Origin: Ancylobacter crimeensis
Lineage (GTDB): Bacteria; Pseudomonadota; Alphaproteobacteria; Rhizobiales; Xanthobacteraceae
Length of the DNA: 64,000 nucleotides
Reading direction: 5' to 3'
Assembly: GCF_023016805.1 (NCBI RefSeq)
Contig: NZ_JALKCH010000004.1
Coordinates: 186,001 to 250,000 of the forward strand
The position numbers and the translations under genes are program-made. Of the stretch, positions 36,060 through 45,301 are shown one piece after another. The notes under the pieces are model-generated. The model saw only the letters and a list, made by a program, of their open reading frames with translations. It did not search any database and had not been told where the DNA came from. Numbering within the stretch: the first letter of the stretch is position 1; each line of letters opens with the position of its first letter.

Positions 36060-38867
36060 ATGTCCCTTGCCCTCTCCGGCGCCATGCCGGCGCCTGCGTC
36101 CGATCCCGAGGCGGATACCGACATCGACCTGTCGCTCCGCGACGAGATACGCATGCTCGGCCGCGTGCTGGGCGACACGCTGCGCGATCAGGAGGGCGAC
36201 GCGATCTTCGACCTTGTGGAGCGCGTGCGCCGGGTCTCGACCCGTTTTCACCGCGAGGAGGACGAATCGGCGCGTCACGAGCTGGAGACCATCCTCGCCA
36301 GCCTGCCGGCGGACCATACGATCAGCATCGTGCGGGCCTTCAGCTACTTCTCCCATCTCGCCAACATTGCGGAAGACCAGCACAATCTGCGCCGCGCCCG
36401 TGCCGAGACCGCCAATGGCCATGCCGCCGCGGGCACGCTCGCCCATGCGCTCGCCGATGCGCTGAAGGCCGGCGTTTCCACCGCCGAGCTGCGCAGGTTC
36501 TTTGCCGGCGCCCTGGCCTCGCCCGTGCTGACCGCGCACCCGACCGAGGTCCGCCGCCGTGCCACGCTGACCCATGAAATGCGGATCGCCCAGCTTCTGG
36601 CCGAGCGTACCCGGATAGACCCCACGCCGGAAGAACTCGCCGACATCGACGAGGAACTGCGCCGCCGTGTGGTGACGCTGTGGCAAACCAACCTGCTGCG
36701 CCGGACCAAGCTCACGGTGCTGGACGAGGTAACCAACGGCCTCGCTTATTACGACTACACCTTCCTGCGTCAGCTGCCCCGCGTCTATGCGGCGCTGGAG
36801 GACAAGCTTGCCTTGCTGGAAGGCGGGGAGGGCGCGGTTCCCGGACCGCCGGACGAGATCGGTTCCTTCCTGCGCATCGGAAGCTGGATCGGCGGCGATC
36901 GCGACGGCAACCCCTTCGTCACCGCCGCGGTGACGGCGCAGACCATGCGCCGGCAGAGCTCCACCGCGATTTCCTTCTATCTGGACGAGCTGAAGGCGCT
37001 CGGCTCGGAGCTGTCGATCAGCACCATCCGGGTGGATGTCTCCGACGAACTTCTGGCGCTCATCGACCAGATGCCCGCCATCTCACAGGCGCGCCGCAAC
37101 GAACCTTATCGCGCCGCCGCGCAGGTCATCGCCGAACGCCTCAGGGCGACCACGTTCCAGCTGGAGATCGCCGATCTGGTCGGCGTGACCGCGAAGCCTC
37201 CGGTGGAGCCCTATGCCTCGGCCGCCGAGCTGAAGGCCGATCTCGACATCATCGACCAATCGCTGCGCAAGCACCGCTCGGCTGCCATTGCGCGCGGCAA
37301 GCTGCGTTCGCTGCGGCGGGCGGTGGACTGCTTCGGCTTCCACCTCGCCATCCTCGATTCACGCCAGAATTCCGACGTGCACGAGCGCTGCGTCGCCGAG
37401 CTGTTCGAGATCGCGGCGCCGGGCACAAACTACAAGGAGCTGGGCGAAGGCGCGCGCATCTCGCTGCTGCTGCGTGAGCTGGCGACGGCGCGCCCCCTGA
37501 CCTCGCCCTTCGCGACCTATTCGGACGAGACGGTCGGCGAGATGGACATGCTGCGTACCTGCGCGCGCATCCACCAGATCTACGGCCCGGAGGCGATCCA
37601 GACCTGCATCATCTCCAAGGCCGAGGGCGTCTCGGACATGCTGGAGCTGGCGCTGCTGCTGAAGGAGGTCGGTCTCGTCGATCCCGCCGGCACCTCGGCC
37701 GTGAACATCGTGCCGCTGTTCGAGACCATCGAGGACCTGCGCAACTCCGCCAAGGTGATGGAGCAGATGTTCCGTCTGCCGGAATACCGCAAGCTGGTCG
37801 ACAGCCGCGGCGCGATGCAGGAGGTGATGCTCGGCTATTCCGACAGCAACAAGGATGGCGGCTTCGTCACATCGGGCTGGGAGCTCTATAAGGCCGAGAT
37901 CGAACTGATCGAGGTGTTCAAGCGCCACGGCGTGCGGCTGCGGCTGTTCCACGGCCGCGGCGGTTCGGTCGGCCGCGGCGGCGGGCCGAGCTACGACGCC
38001 ATCCTCGCCCAGCCGGGCGGGGCGGTGCAGGGGCTTATCCGCATCACCGAACAGGGCGAGATCATCTCGTCCAAATACTCCAATCCCGCTGTGGGCCGCG
38101 CCAATCTGGAGATCCTCGCCTCCGCCACGCTGGAGGCGACCCTGCTCTCCGGCGATGCCAAGGCGCCACGCGAGGAATATCTCACCGTCATGGAGGCGCT
38201 CTCCGATGCCGCCTTCAAGGCCTATCGGGCGCTGGTCTACGAGACCCCGCGCTTTGAGGATTATTTCTGGGAATCGACCGTCATCAACGAGATCGCGACG
38301 CTGAATATCGGTTCGCGTCCCGCCTCACGCAAAAAGACGCGGCGGATCGAGGATCTGCGCGCCATTCCGTGGGTGTTCTCATGGGCGCAGTGCCGGCTGA
38401 TGCTGCCGGGCTGGTACGGGTTCGGCACCGCAATCGGTTCCTGGCTGGAGAAGCACCCGGACGGCCTGCCGCTGCTGCAGGAGATGTACCGGGAATGGCC
38501 GTTCTTCCGCACCCAGCTCTCCAATATGGACATGGTGCTCTCAAAGAGCTCCATCGCCATCGCCTCGCGCTATGCGGAGCTGGTGGAGGACGTGGAACTG
38601 CGGGACTCGATCTTCGGCCGCATCCGCGCCGAGCATAGTGCAGCCATCAAGTCGCTGCTGGCCATCTCGCAGCAGGACAAGCTGCTGGCCAGCAATCCGA
38701 TGCTTGACCGCTCCATCCGCAACCGGTTTCCTTATATCGACCCGCTGAACCATGTGCAGGTCGGCCTGTTGCGCGCTTATCGCGGCAACGACACCGACGA
38801 GAAGGTGCTGCAGGGCATCCAGCTCACGATCAACGGCATTTCGGCGGGGCTTCGGAACTCGGGCTGA
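36060..38867 (+). CDS. ppc: Phosphoenolpyruvate carboxylase
   Basis: Ppc carboxylates PEP with bicarbonate to oxaloacetate, refilling the TCA cycle. The 935-residue protein has the catalytic His signature [12 protein letters not shown] (His near 160), the PEP-site [12 protein letters not shown] near 280, the second signature [20 protein letters not shown] (about 630-650) and a C-terminal [13 protein letters not shown], keeping the near-terminal NG that lies at the aspartate/active site. The ATG at 36060 has GGAG upstream. It appears monocistronic. Confidence 0.96.
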   Translation: MSLALSGAMPAPASDPEADTDIDLSLRDEIRMLGRVLGDTLRDQEGDAIFDLVERVRRVSTRFHREEDESARHELETILASLPADHTISIVRAFSYFSHLANIAEDQHNLRRARAETANGHAAAGTLAHALADALKAGVSTAELRRFFAGALASPVLTAHPTEVRRRATLTHEMRIAQLLAERTRIDPTPEELADIDEELRRRVVTLWQTNLLRRTKLTVLDEVTNGLAYYDYTFLRQLPRVYAALEDKLALLEGGEGAVPGPPDEIGSFLRIGSWIGGDRDGNPFVTAAVTAQTMRRQSSTAISFYLDELKALGSELSISTIRVDVSDELLALIDQMPAISQARRNEPYRAAAQVIAERLRATTFQLEIADLVGVTAKPPVEPYASAAELKADLDIIDQSLRKHRSAAIARGKLRSLRRAVDCFGFHLAILDSRQNSDVHERCVAELFEIAAPGTNYKELGEGARISLLLRELATARPLTSPFATYSDETVGEMDMLRTCARIHQIYGPEAIQTCIISKAEGVSDMLELALLLKEVGLVDPAGTSAVNIVPLFETIEDLRNSAKVMEQMFRLPEYRKLVDSRGAMQEVMLGYSDSNKDGGFVTSGWELYKAEIELIEVFKRHGVRLRLFHGRGGSVGRGGGPSYDAILAQPGGAVQGLIRITEQGEIISSKYSNPAVGRANLEILASATLEATLLSGDAKAPREEYLTVMEALSDAAFKAYRALVYETPRFEDYFWESTVINEIATLNIGSRPASRKKTRRIEDLRAIPWVFSWAQCRLMLPGWYGFGTAIGSWLEKHPDGLPLLQEMYREWPFFRTQLSNMDMVLSKSSIAIASRYAELVEDVELRDSIFGRIRAEHSAAIKSLLAISQQDKLLASNPMLDRSIRNRFPYIDPLNHVQVGLLRAYRGNDTDEKVLQGIQLTINGISAGLRNSG

Positions 38868-38968
38868 TCCACGCGCGCGCCAGCTGATCCACGCGACCGC
38901 GAATGGAATGACCGGGGGATCAGCGCAGGTTATGCTGCGCTCATCCCCGCGCCAAGGTCGATGACCCG

Positions 38969-39601
38969 ATGTACACTCCGCCCGCCTTCCGCGAAGACGA
39001 CCCGGCTATCCTGCGCCAGATGATCCGCGAGGTGCGTCTGGCAACGTTGGTCACGGCCACTGCCGAGGGTCTGCTGGCCACGCCGCTGCCGCTCTATCTC
39101 GACGAGACCGAAGGACCGCACGGGGTGCTCTACGGCCATGTCGCCAAGGCAAATCCGCAGTGGAGACTGCAACCGTTGGCTGAGGCGCTGGTGATCTTCT
39201 CCGGCCCTGACGCCTACGTCACGCCGTCCTGGTACGCTTCGAAGCAGGAGCACGGCAAGGTCGTGCCGACCTGGAACTACGCGGCGGTCCATGCCTATGG
39301 CGCGGTCGAATTTTTCGAGGACGAGACGCGCCTGCGCGAGGCGGTAACGCGGCTGACCGATCTCCATGAGCAGCCGCGCGCCGAGCCGTGGTCGGTCGCC
39401 GATGCACCGGACGCTTTCGTGCGGGCGCAATTGAAAGGGATTGTCGGCATGCGGCTGCCGATCACGCGCCTAGAAGGCAAGCGCAAGATGAGCCAGAACC
39501 GGCCCATGGCGGACCGGGAAGGTGTGGCGGCCGGGCTGGGCGCGAGCGCGCTCGACAAAGACCGGCAGGTCGCCACGATGATTCCGACCGACTCCAATTA
39601 A
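38969..39601 (+). CDS. FMN-binding negative transcriptional regulator, PaiB family
   Basis: A 210-residue split-barrel protein of the PaiB type. The typical start MYTPPAFREDD is followed by TLVTATAEGLLATPLPLYLD, LYGHVAKANPQW (near 55), VTPSWYASKQEHGKVVPTWNY (near 85-108) and LKGIVGMRLPITRLEGKRKMSQNR (near 152-175). B. subtilis PaiB represses protease and sporulation genes. Despite the family name an FMN-dependent role is equally possible. It is convergent with the BKACE gene, 21 bp apart. Confidence 0.92.
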   Translation: MYTPPAFREDDPAILRQMIREVRLATLVTATAEGLLATPLPLYLDETEGPHGVLYGHVAKANPQWRLQPLAEALVIFSGPDAYVTPSWYASKQEHGKVVPTWNYAAVHAYGAVEFFEDETRLREAVTRLTDLHEQPRAEPWSVADAPDAFVRAQLKGIVGMRLPITRLEGKRKMSQNRPMADREGVAAGLGASALDKDRQVATMIPTDSN

Positions 39602-39622
39602 GCTGGCGCCGGCATTCGTTCC

Positions 39623-40384
39623 TCAGCCGCGCGCGATGGAGGGCGTTACTTCCGGCGGCAGGTTCGGCGGCTGGCGAGAGAGGCGGAACGCAGCTTTGAT
39701 GAGGTCGGTATTATCCTTCGCGATCATGCCGTCGGGCAGGTCGCGGCCGTCCTCCAGCCCGATGCGCCCGTCAAGGCCGCGCATGAGCGCGTCCTGGTAG
39801 AGCGGCCAGACGCTGGCTTCGAAACCGTGCTGCAGGATCGGTACGTCGAGGCTCGCCCGCGCCAGCACGAGCCGGATCGCGGCGGCGGCGGCGAGGCCTT
39901 CCGCGACGTCCTGCTCGTTGATCTCGATGAGGATACGCAGGCATTTGCGGGCCTCGGGCAGCTTCACGAAACGCTCGGCATCGGCCACGCTCCAGATGCC
40001 GGCCTCCACACCGATGCCGCGCGACAGGCACAGGGCGATCATCTCCGATGCGTCGTCCTCGATGAGGTTGACCGATACGTAGTCTGGCTTCGTGCGCCAC
40101 GCTGCCACCGCATCGAGTCGGCCCTGGCCACCAGGGGCGATGCCGGCATGGGTGGAGAGACCGATAGGGATGCCGGGCACCGCGGCGCGCACCGCGTCGA
40201 GCGCGGCGGCAACCTCGACGGGGGCCAGCGTCTCGGCGCCTCCTGCGTTGCGCGGGTGAAGATGAAGCTCGGTGGCGCCCGCGTCCACGACGCGCGTTGC
40301 GTCGCGGGCGAGATCGTCCGGTGTAAGCGGAGTCGCCTCGTGGAATTCCTTGCCCCGAGAGCCGTTCAGGCACGCCTGCAGCAT
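39623..40384 (-). CDS. BKACE family (3-keto-5-aminohexanoate cleavage-type) enzyme
   Basis: A DUF849 beta-keto acid cleavage enzyme. These Zn-dependent TIM barrels condense a beta-keto acid with acetyl-CoA to form acetoacetate and a new acyl-CoA. The 253-residue product starts LQACLNGSRGKEFHEATPLT and has the metal site ELHLHPRN near 40-47 and EAGIWSVADAERFV near 130. A third ligand is expected from ILQHGFEASVW near 185-195. It is shorter than classic Kce (about 275-310). Substrate specificity cannot be read. It is 22 bp after the DUF188 gene on the same strand. Confidence 0.88.
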   Translation of the reverse strand: MLQACLNGSRGKEFHEATPLTPDDLARDATRVVDAGATELHLHPRNAGGAETLAPVEVAAALDAVRAAVPGIPIGLSTHAGIAPGGQGRLDAVAAWRTKPDYVSVNLIEDDASEMIALCLSRGIGVEAGIWSVADAERFVKLPEARKCLRILIEINEQDVAEGLAAAAAIRLVLARASLDVPILQHGFEASVWPLYQDALMRGLDGRIGLEDGRDLPDGMIAKDNTDLIKAAFRLSRQPPNLPPEVTPSIARG

Positions 40385-40406
40385 GGCATTATCCCCGTTT
40401 CAGGCA

Positions 40407-40877
40407 TCAACGCGCCGGGAAGCCCTTTCGTTTCAGCCGCACCAGCGCGCGATCGAGCGCCTGCAGAAACTCCGAACGGTCGCGCGGTGCGAAGGCGCGC
40501 GGACCGCCGGTAATCGCGCCGGCATCGCGCAGGTCCTGCATCAGATTGCGGGTGGCCAACTGCATGCCGATGGACGCAGTGCTGAAGGGCCGGCCATTCG
40601 GGGCGATGACCTCGGCCCCCGCGGCGACGCAGCGGGCGGCGAGCGGGACATCGGCGGTGATCACCACATCGCCCTCGACGGCACGTTCGGCAATCCAGTC
40701 ATCGGCGACATTCAGCCCGGCACCGACCACCACCCGCTCGGCCTCGATCCCGTAGGGCACGGCGATATAAGAATTTGCGACCAGCAGCACCTTCACGCCA
40801 TGCCGTTCGGCCACCTTGAAGATTTCCGCTTTCACCGGGCAGGCGTCGGCATCGACATAGATGAGGATCGGTTTCAG
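40407..40877 (-). CDS. YaiI/YqxD family (DUF188) protein, non-canonical start
   Basis: DUF188 proteins have a PIN-like fold with the N-terminal motif [10 protein letters not shown]. That motif is encoded here ([20 protein letters not shown]), but no ATG, GTG or TTG precedes it in frame before an upstream TAA. The first conventional start, GTG at 40835, would delete the motif and leave 142 residues. I propose initiation at CTG (40877), giving [16 protein letters not shown] and 156 residues, close to family length; ATC at 40868 is another option. The rest ([33 protein letters not shown]) is normal. The upstream region holds a hairpin and a leader ORF. Confidence 0.85.
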   Translation of the reverse strand: MKPILIYVDADACPVKAEIFKVAERHGVKVLLVANSYIAVPYGIEAERVVVGAGLNVADDWIAERAVEGDVVITADVPLAARCVAAGAEVIAPNGRPFSTASIGMQLATRNLMQDLRDAGAITGGPRAFAPRDRSEFLQALDRALVRLKRKGFPAR

Positions 40878-40914
40878 GCTGCACTCGCGAAGACTAGAGG
40901 GTGGTTATCAAGTA

Positions 40915-40944
40915 GGAAGGGCTGTCCTCGCGGACAGCCCTTCC
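40915..40944 (-). promoter_or_regulatory. 13-bp perfect hairpin between leader ORF and DUF188 gene
   Basis: GGAAGGGCTGTCC and GGACAGCCCTTCC form a perfect 13-bp stem with a 4-base loop, 38 bp upstream of the proposed DUF188 start and 58 bp downstream of the leader ORF stop. Only a weak T-rich stretch follows on the minus strand, so it could be an attenuator-type terminator or an RNA processing/stability element. Confidence 0.6.
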
Positions 40945-41001
40945 CATGTCAGACCGCGGTCCGGCCCGGTAACCGTCACAAGGACGGCGCGAAGCGTCGC
41001 A

Positions 41002-41079
41002 TCAGGCGGCGCGGACCTCGCAAGAGGCAAGTGTCCAGGCCGAGAATACCGACGACCGCAGATCAAGACGATCAGACAC
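41002..41079 (-). CDS. Candidate 25-codon leader peptide
   Basis: GTG-initiated ORF encoding MSDRLDLRSSVFSAWTLASC and then EVRAA. Support comes from its ribosome site: GAAAGGAGGTGATCC ends one base before the GTG and is fully complementary to the 3' tail of 16S rRNA, an exceptionally strong Shine-Dalgarno. A 10-bp palindrome GACCGCGGTC and then the 13-bp hairpin follow downstream before the DUF188 gene. The layout resembles a leader peptide plus attenuator. Its conservation and translation are untested, and I do not recognise the peptide. Confidence 0.5.
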   Translation of the reverse strand: MSDRLDLRSSVFSAWTLASCEVRAA

Positions 41080-41238
41080 TGGATCACCTCCTTTCGGTTG
41101 TTGACGACATCTAGGAGATTATCCCCTTTTCGCGATTCGTCACCCCATCCCGCTTCACATCCGGTTACGGCGCGACATTTTTTGTGCATTGCCGAAGCGT
41201 GGGCAGGATATAGGCACCCGTTTCCGGAGGATCGTTCG

Positions 41239-43056
41239 ATGCGAGCAAACGCCGAGCCGACGCCGCTTCGCCCCGCCCTTCACCGCTCCGCCACACGCCC
41301 TTTCAGGCTTATGCGGGCGGCGGTCTTGCTGGGAATCGCCGTGCTCGCCACCCCCGTCGCTGCCCAGCAGGCGACGGACACCGTGGTGCCGGAGCGCGGC
41401 AGCGCCATTGCTGCCAAGCCCCCCGTCGAGGCGCGGCACTGGATGGTCGCGACCGCCAATCCCCGTGCCAGCGAAACGGCCGCGGACGTGCTGCGGCGGG
41501 GCGGCAGCGCGATCGACGCCGTGGTGGCGGCGCAGCTCGTGCTCGGGCTCGTGGAGCCGCAATCATCCGGGCTTGGGGGTGGCGCCTTCCTCGTCTACTG
41601 GGACAATGACGCAAAGGCCCTGACCACGTTCGACGCTCGCGAAACCGCTCCCGCCGCCGCGACGCCGACGCTGTTCCAGAACGAAAAGGGCGAGCCGCTC
41701 GCCTTCATGGAGGCGGTTGTCGGCGGGCGTTCGGTCGGCACGCCCGGCATTCCCGCGCTGCTGGAGAGCGTGCATCGACGCTTCGGGCGGCTTGGTTGGG
41801 CGTCGCTGTTCGATCCCGCGATCCACATGGCGGAGGAGGGATTCGTGGTCTCGCCGCGTCTCGCCGGCCTCATTGCCGGGGAGGGCGACGCGCTGAAGCG
41901 GTTCGGCCCGACCGCGGCCTATTTCTTCAATGCCGACGGCAGTCCCCGCGCGGCCGGGAGCGTGCTGGCGAACCCTGCTTATAGGCAGACGCTGCGCGCG
42001 CTGGCGAAGGACGGGTCCCGCGCCTTCTATACCGGTCCGCTCGCTGCCGAAATCGTGCGCACCGTGCGCGAGGCGACGGGCAATCCCGGCGTGCTCGCCA
42101 TGGAGGACCTCGCCGCCTACCGCGTGAAGGAGCGCGGGCCGGTCTGCGCGCCCTATCGCGGACTCGATATCTGCGGCATGGGGCCGCCATCGTCCGGCGC
42201 GCTGACGCTCGGCCAGATCCTCGGCATGCTGGAGCCTTTCGATCTCAAGGCGCTGGGCCCGCAGTCGCCGGAAGCCTGGCGGCTCATCGCAAATGCCTCG
42301 CGGCTCGCTTTCGCCGATCGCGGCCGCTACATGGCCGACAGCGATTTCGTGCCGATGCCGACGCGCGGGCTGCTGGCGTCGGAGTACATCGCCGCCCGCT
42401 CGGGCCTGCTGAGGAGCGGTGACGCGTTGCCGGAAGTCGCGCCCGGCGAACCGCGCTGGGACCATGCCATGGCCGAGCCGCGGGCCGACGATGCCGCGCT
42501 GGAGCTGCCCTCGACCACCCACCTGGTCGTCGTGGACGCACAAGGCAATGTCGTCTCCATGACCTCCACCATCGAGAACGGCTTCGGTTCCCGGCTCATG
42601 GTCGGCGGTTTCCTGCTCAACAACGAACTCACCGATTTCTCCTTCCGCAGCCAGGAGAACGGCGTGCCGATCGCCAACCGGGTCGAGCCCGGCAAGCGGC
42701 CGCGTTCCTCCATGACGCCGACCATCGTGCTGAAGGACGGCCGCCCCGTCGCCGCTCTCGGCTCGCCGGGTGGCAGCCAGATTATCGGCTATGTGGCGAA
42801 AACGCTGATCGCGCATCTCGACTGGGGCATGGGCTTCGCCGACGCCATTGCCGCGCCCAACATCCTCGCCCGCTTCGATGCGGTGGAAATCGAGGCCGGT
42901 ACGCCGGCCGTCGCGCTGTCAGAGCCGCTGAAGGCGATGGGCTTCGCGGTGAAGACGGCCGAGATGACATCCGGGGTGCAAGCCATAGAGATCACGCCGG
43001 ACGGCCTGATCGGCGCCGCGGATCCGCGCCGCGAGGGGGTGGCGATCGGCGAGTGA
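41239..43056 (+). CDS. ggt: Gamma-glutamyltranspeptidase, exported
   Basis: A 605-residue Ntn hydrolase proenzyme that cleaves gamma-glutamyl bonds of glutathione in the periplasm. Signal peptide: basic n-region, LMRAAVLLGIAVLATPVAAQ, cleavage near residue 43. The large-subunit motif GGGAFLVYWD is near 113, and the autocleavage/catalytic Thr (about T427) lies in PSTTHLVVVDAQGNVVSMT. The oxyanion-region GSPGGSQIIGYV is near 512. GGAGG is nine bases before the ATG. It is unrelated in operon terms to the second GGT at 58989-60590. Confidence 0.95.
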   Translation: MRANAEPTPLRPALHRSATRPFRLMRAAVLLGIAVLATPVAAQQATDTVVPERGSAIAAKPPVEARHWMVATANPRASETAADVLRRGGSAIDAVVAAQLVLGLVEPQSSGLGGGAFLVYWDNDAKALTTFDARETAPAAATPTLFQNEKGEPLAFMEAVVGGRSVGTPGIPALLESVHRRFGRLGWASLFDPAIHMAEEGFVVSPRLAGLIAGEGDALKRFGPTAAYFFNADGSPRAAGSVLANPAYRQTLRALAKDGSRAFYTGPLAAEIVRTVREATGNPGVLAMEDLAAYRVKERGPVCAPYRGLDICGMGPPSSGALTLGQILGMLEPFDLKALGPQSPEAWRLIANASRLAFADRGRYMADSDFVPMPTRGLLASEYIAARSGLLRSGDALPEVAPGEPRWDHAMAEPRADDAALELPSTTHLVVVDAQGNVVSMTSTIENGFGSRLMVGGFLLNNELTDFSFRSQENGVPIANRVEPGKRPRSSMTPTIVLKDGRPVAALGSPGGSQIIGYVAKTLIAHLDWGMGFADAIAAPNILARFDAVEIEAGTPAVALSEPLKAMGFAVKTAEMTSGVQAIEITPDGLIGAADPRREGVAIGE

Positions 43057-43081
43057 GGGTGGTCACGCTTCCGCGCGGGGA

Positions 43082-43107
43082 GGAACCGGCGGAGCGGAGG
43101 GAGCGTT
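43082..43107 (+). promoter_or_regulatory. EcfG-type promoter of the topoisomerase IB gene
   Basis: GGAAC (43082-43086), 17-bp spacer, CGTT (43104-43107), ending 47 bp before the start codon. It is an exact match to the EcfG consensus and lies in the only gap upstream of the gene. Confidence 0.7.
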
Positions 43108-43154
43108 TCGCTTTCCGACAGGCCGGGATCATCCCGCCTTGAGGACATTGCCCG

Positions 43155-44216
43155 ATGCGCAGGATCTCCCTCATCCGAAGCCTCGCCCGCTCGCATGGGC
43201 TGGTGCTGGTCGGGCCGCAGGATCTCGTCCTGAGCCGGCGCAGGGCGGGAACCGGATTCAGCTTTCGCGATGCCGATGGTCGGCCGATCCGGGATAGCGA
43301 CACCGTGCGCCGCCTGCGCGCGCTCGCCGTGCCGCCGGCCTATGAAAAGGTCCGTTTCGCGGCCGATCCGCAGGCCCACCTGCAGGCGGTGGGCGAAGAC
43401 GCGGCCGGGCGGCTGCAATACCGCTACCATCCCGCGTGGACCCAGGTGCGCGAGGCGCTGAAGGCGCGTCGGCTCAATGCTCTGGCGCAGGCGCTCCCCA
43501 CCATTCGCCGCGCCATTGGCCGCCATCTCGGGGCGGGCGGGGAGGGCCGGGATTTCACCTATGCCGCCGTGCTGGAACTCGTCGCGCTGACGGCGATCCG
43601 GGCAGGCAGCGAATCCTATGCCCGCGAGCACGGCACCCGCGGGGCGACGACGCTGCTGAAGTCGCATGTGAAGATCGTCGAGGGCCGCGTCACGCTGCGC
43701 TTCACCGCCAAGGGTGGAAAAAAGGTGGTGAAGGAGATCTGTAATCCGCGCTTCGTGATCGTGATGCGCGCGCTGCTGGCGTTGCCCGGGCGTCGGCTGT
43801 TCCAGTATCGCGGCGAGGATGGTGCCCTGCATCCAGTGCGCGCGGGGGAGGTGAATGCGTTTCTCAAGCGGATCGCCGGCTGTCCTCTCTCGCTGAAGGA
43901 TTTCCGCACGCTGGTCGCCTCGGTCAGCGCACTGGAGCTGCTGGCCGCCGCAGCCCCGGCTGGCAGCGTGCGGGCGCGGCGTTCACAGGTGGTGAAGGCG
44001 GTGGCCTCGGTCGCGGAAACGCTGGCGAACACGCCCAGCGTGTGCCGCACCTCCTATGTGCACGCGGCCGTCGTCACCGCTTTCGAGGAAGGCGCGCTGA
44101 GGGGCTTCGCGGATGAGTTGAAGGGCACGCGATCACCGGCAGCGCGCGCGGAAATTCTCGCCCGCATCGTCGGACGGTACGCCGCTCCTAACCGAACGAA
44201 GGATCTGAGGTCATAA
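43155..44216 (+). CDS. DNA topoisomerase IB (poxvirus-like)
   Basis: A 353-residue type IB topoisomerase that relaxes supercoils via a 3'-phosphotyrosyl intermediate. The N-terminal DNA-binding domain (1-90) is followed by the catalytic core: IRAGSESYAREHGTRGATTL (near 155-175), the KGGKK lysine loop near 190, LKDFRTLVASV (near 250-262) with the active Arg, and the nucleophile in CRTSYVHAAV (Tyr301). The usual SxYIHP is SYVHAA here, with the Pro replaced. GAGGA precedes the ATG. A consensus EcfG promoter upstream fits its known stress-regulon membership in related bacteria. Confidence 0.94.
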   Translation: MRRISLIRSLARSHGLVLVGPQDLVLSRRRAGTGFSFRDADGRPIRDSDTVRRLRALAVPPAYEKVRFAADPQAHLQAVGEDAAGRLQYRYHPAWTQVREALKARRLNALAQALPTIRRAIGRHLGAGGEGRDFTYAAVLELVALTAIRAGSESYAREHGTRGATTLLKSHVKIVEGRVTLRFTAKGGKKVVKEICNPRFVIVMRALLALPGRRLFQYRGEDGALHPVRAGEVNAFLKRIAGCPLSLKDFRTLVASVSALELLAAAAPAGSVRARRSQVVKAVASVAETLANTPSVCRTSYVHAAVVTAFEEGALRGFADELKGTRSPAARAEILARIVGRYAAPNRTKDLRS

Positions 44217-44218
44217 GG

Positions 44219-44246
44219 AAAAGGCCGGACGCGCCTGCGCCCGGCC
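44219..44246 (-). terminator. Terminator of the ferritin-like gene
   Basis: GGCCGG and CCGGCC arms with an inner GCGC-CT-GCGC hairpin, followed on the minus strand by TTTTCC. It lies 66 bp past the stop of the ferritin-like gene and directly after the convergent topoisomerase gene. Confidence 0.65.
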
Positions 44247-44311
44247 AGTCTGGGGAGGGAGGTAGGGCTTCGTCCGGCGTGGAAGGAACGTCCGCCCTGC
44301 CTGCTAACGCA

Positions 44312-44794
44312 TCACGCCGCTTTCTTGTTCACGCTCTGCATGGCGATATTGGTGAGGAGCTCGTCGGCCTTCTTCTCCTCCGCCAGCGTCTGCTCCAGAA
44401 GGCGCACGGCCTTCGGCATGTTGAGCTGGCTGGCCCAGGCGATCAGCGTGCCGTAGCGGGCCATCTCGTAATGCTCCACCGCCTGCGCGGAGGCCAGAAG
44501 GCCGGCATCCATGACTTCGGGCGTCTCTGCCTCGTCCATCACTTCCTTGGCTTCCTCGACCAGCCCCTCGATGGCCTCGCATTTGATGCCGCGAGCAGGC
44601 TTGTCGATCATCTCGAAGACCTGCTGCAGGCGTTCAACCTGGCCTTCGGTCTCGGTCCGGTGATTTTCGAAGGCTTTCTTCAGCTCTGGGGTCGCGGCCG
44701 TCCTGGCCATCTTGGGCAGCGCCTTCAGGATCTGGCGCTCGGCATAGTAGACGTCCTTGAGCAGGTGCACGAAGAGCTCGTTCAGGTCTTTCAT
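44312..44794 (-). CDS. Ferritin-like domain protein, YciE/YciF (DUF892) family
   Basis: A 160-residue four-helix bundle starting MKDLNELFVHLLKDVYYAER. The dimetal ligand pattern is visible as E19 in YYAERQ, ENHRTETEGQVERL near 43-56, and QAVEHYEMARYGTL (near 108-121) with AEEKKADELL near 140. YciF-type proteins accumulate under osmotic and general stress; the reaction is unknown. GAGGA is seven bases before the ATG at 44794. A perfect EcfG-type promoter lies about 55 bp upstream, matching the facing topoisomerase IB gene. Confidence 0.94.
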   Translation of the reverse strand: MKDLNELFVHLLKDVYYAERQILKALPKMARTAATPELKKAFENHRTETEGQVERLQQVFEMIDKPARGIKCEAIEGLVEEAKEVMDEAETPEVMDAGLLASAQAVEHYEMARYGTLIAWASQLNMPKAVRLLEQTLAEEKKADELLTNIAMQSVNKKAA

Positions 44795-44848
44795 GGCGTG
44801 TCCTCGGTTGGGGCGCACCCTGACGCGACGTGCGCGGGTCGGGTTAAG

Positions 44849-44873
44849 AACGAACCCCTCGCCGGGCTGTTCC
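44849..44873 (-). promoter_or_regulatory. EcfG-type promoter of the ferritin-like gene
   Basis: On the minus strand GGAAC (44873-44869), a 16-bp spacer and CGTT (44852-44849), then about 55 bp to the ATG. Exact match to the general-stress sigma consensus. Confidence 0.75.
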
Positions 44874-45301
44874 CTGCGACCGCGCTCACCAAGGCCGCTC
44901 CCGCAGCAACCGGGTAGGGGAAGCGGCACCCCGATAGGCGCAGCTTTATCCGAACGGTGTCAGAGCCCGGTTCGCGCCCATATGATCACGGAATCGTGAA
45001 GGGCGTTACGATTCGGGGGCGACTGCCCCGGCCACAGGAAAACCGCAAGGCTCGTGCACCTCGCTGCCTGGCAATATGGTCACCACGTCATGTTCGCTGT
45101 TGCGGCGCGTTAAGACATTGTTGCCCAAACCGCCCTTATCCTTCGCTTCGGTCGACCGGTGGATCGGCGACACGCCGTGTGGTAATCGCGGCGCGCGGAC
45201 GTAGCGGAATGTTCTGCTACGGGAGCGAATTGACCGCAGGGGCAGGATTGATAAGCTTCGCGTGCCCGCCGGCTCGCGACTCTTGTCGCACTGTGAGGAC
45301 C
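44874..45301. other. Gap upstream of the DUF2778 gene
   Basis: About 430 bp without a gene. An open frame runs in from 44957 in the DUF2778 frame, but its extra 115 residues are Arg/Cys-rich, unlike a protein start, and the transmembrane segment begins after the ATG at 45302. I see no convincing promoter box or hairpin. Confidence 0.4.

Noticed and set aside
41080-41095. Exact match to the 3' end of 16S rRNA (TGGATCACCTCCTTTC)
   Set aside because: The match stops after 16 bases with no further rRNA similarity upstream. It is read better on the other strand as a very strong Shine-Dalgarno for the leader ORF.
40908-41189. 93-residue frame through the leader region
   Set aside because: No ribosome site or family similarity; it overlaps the leader ORF and hairpin, which explain the region better.
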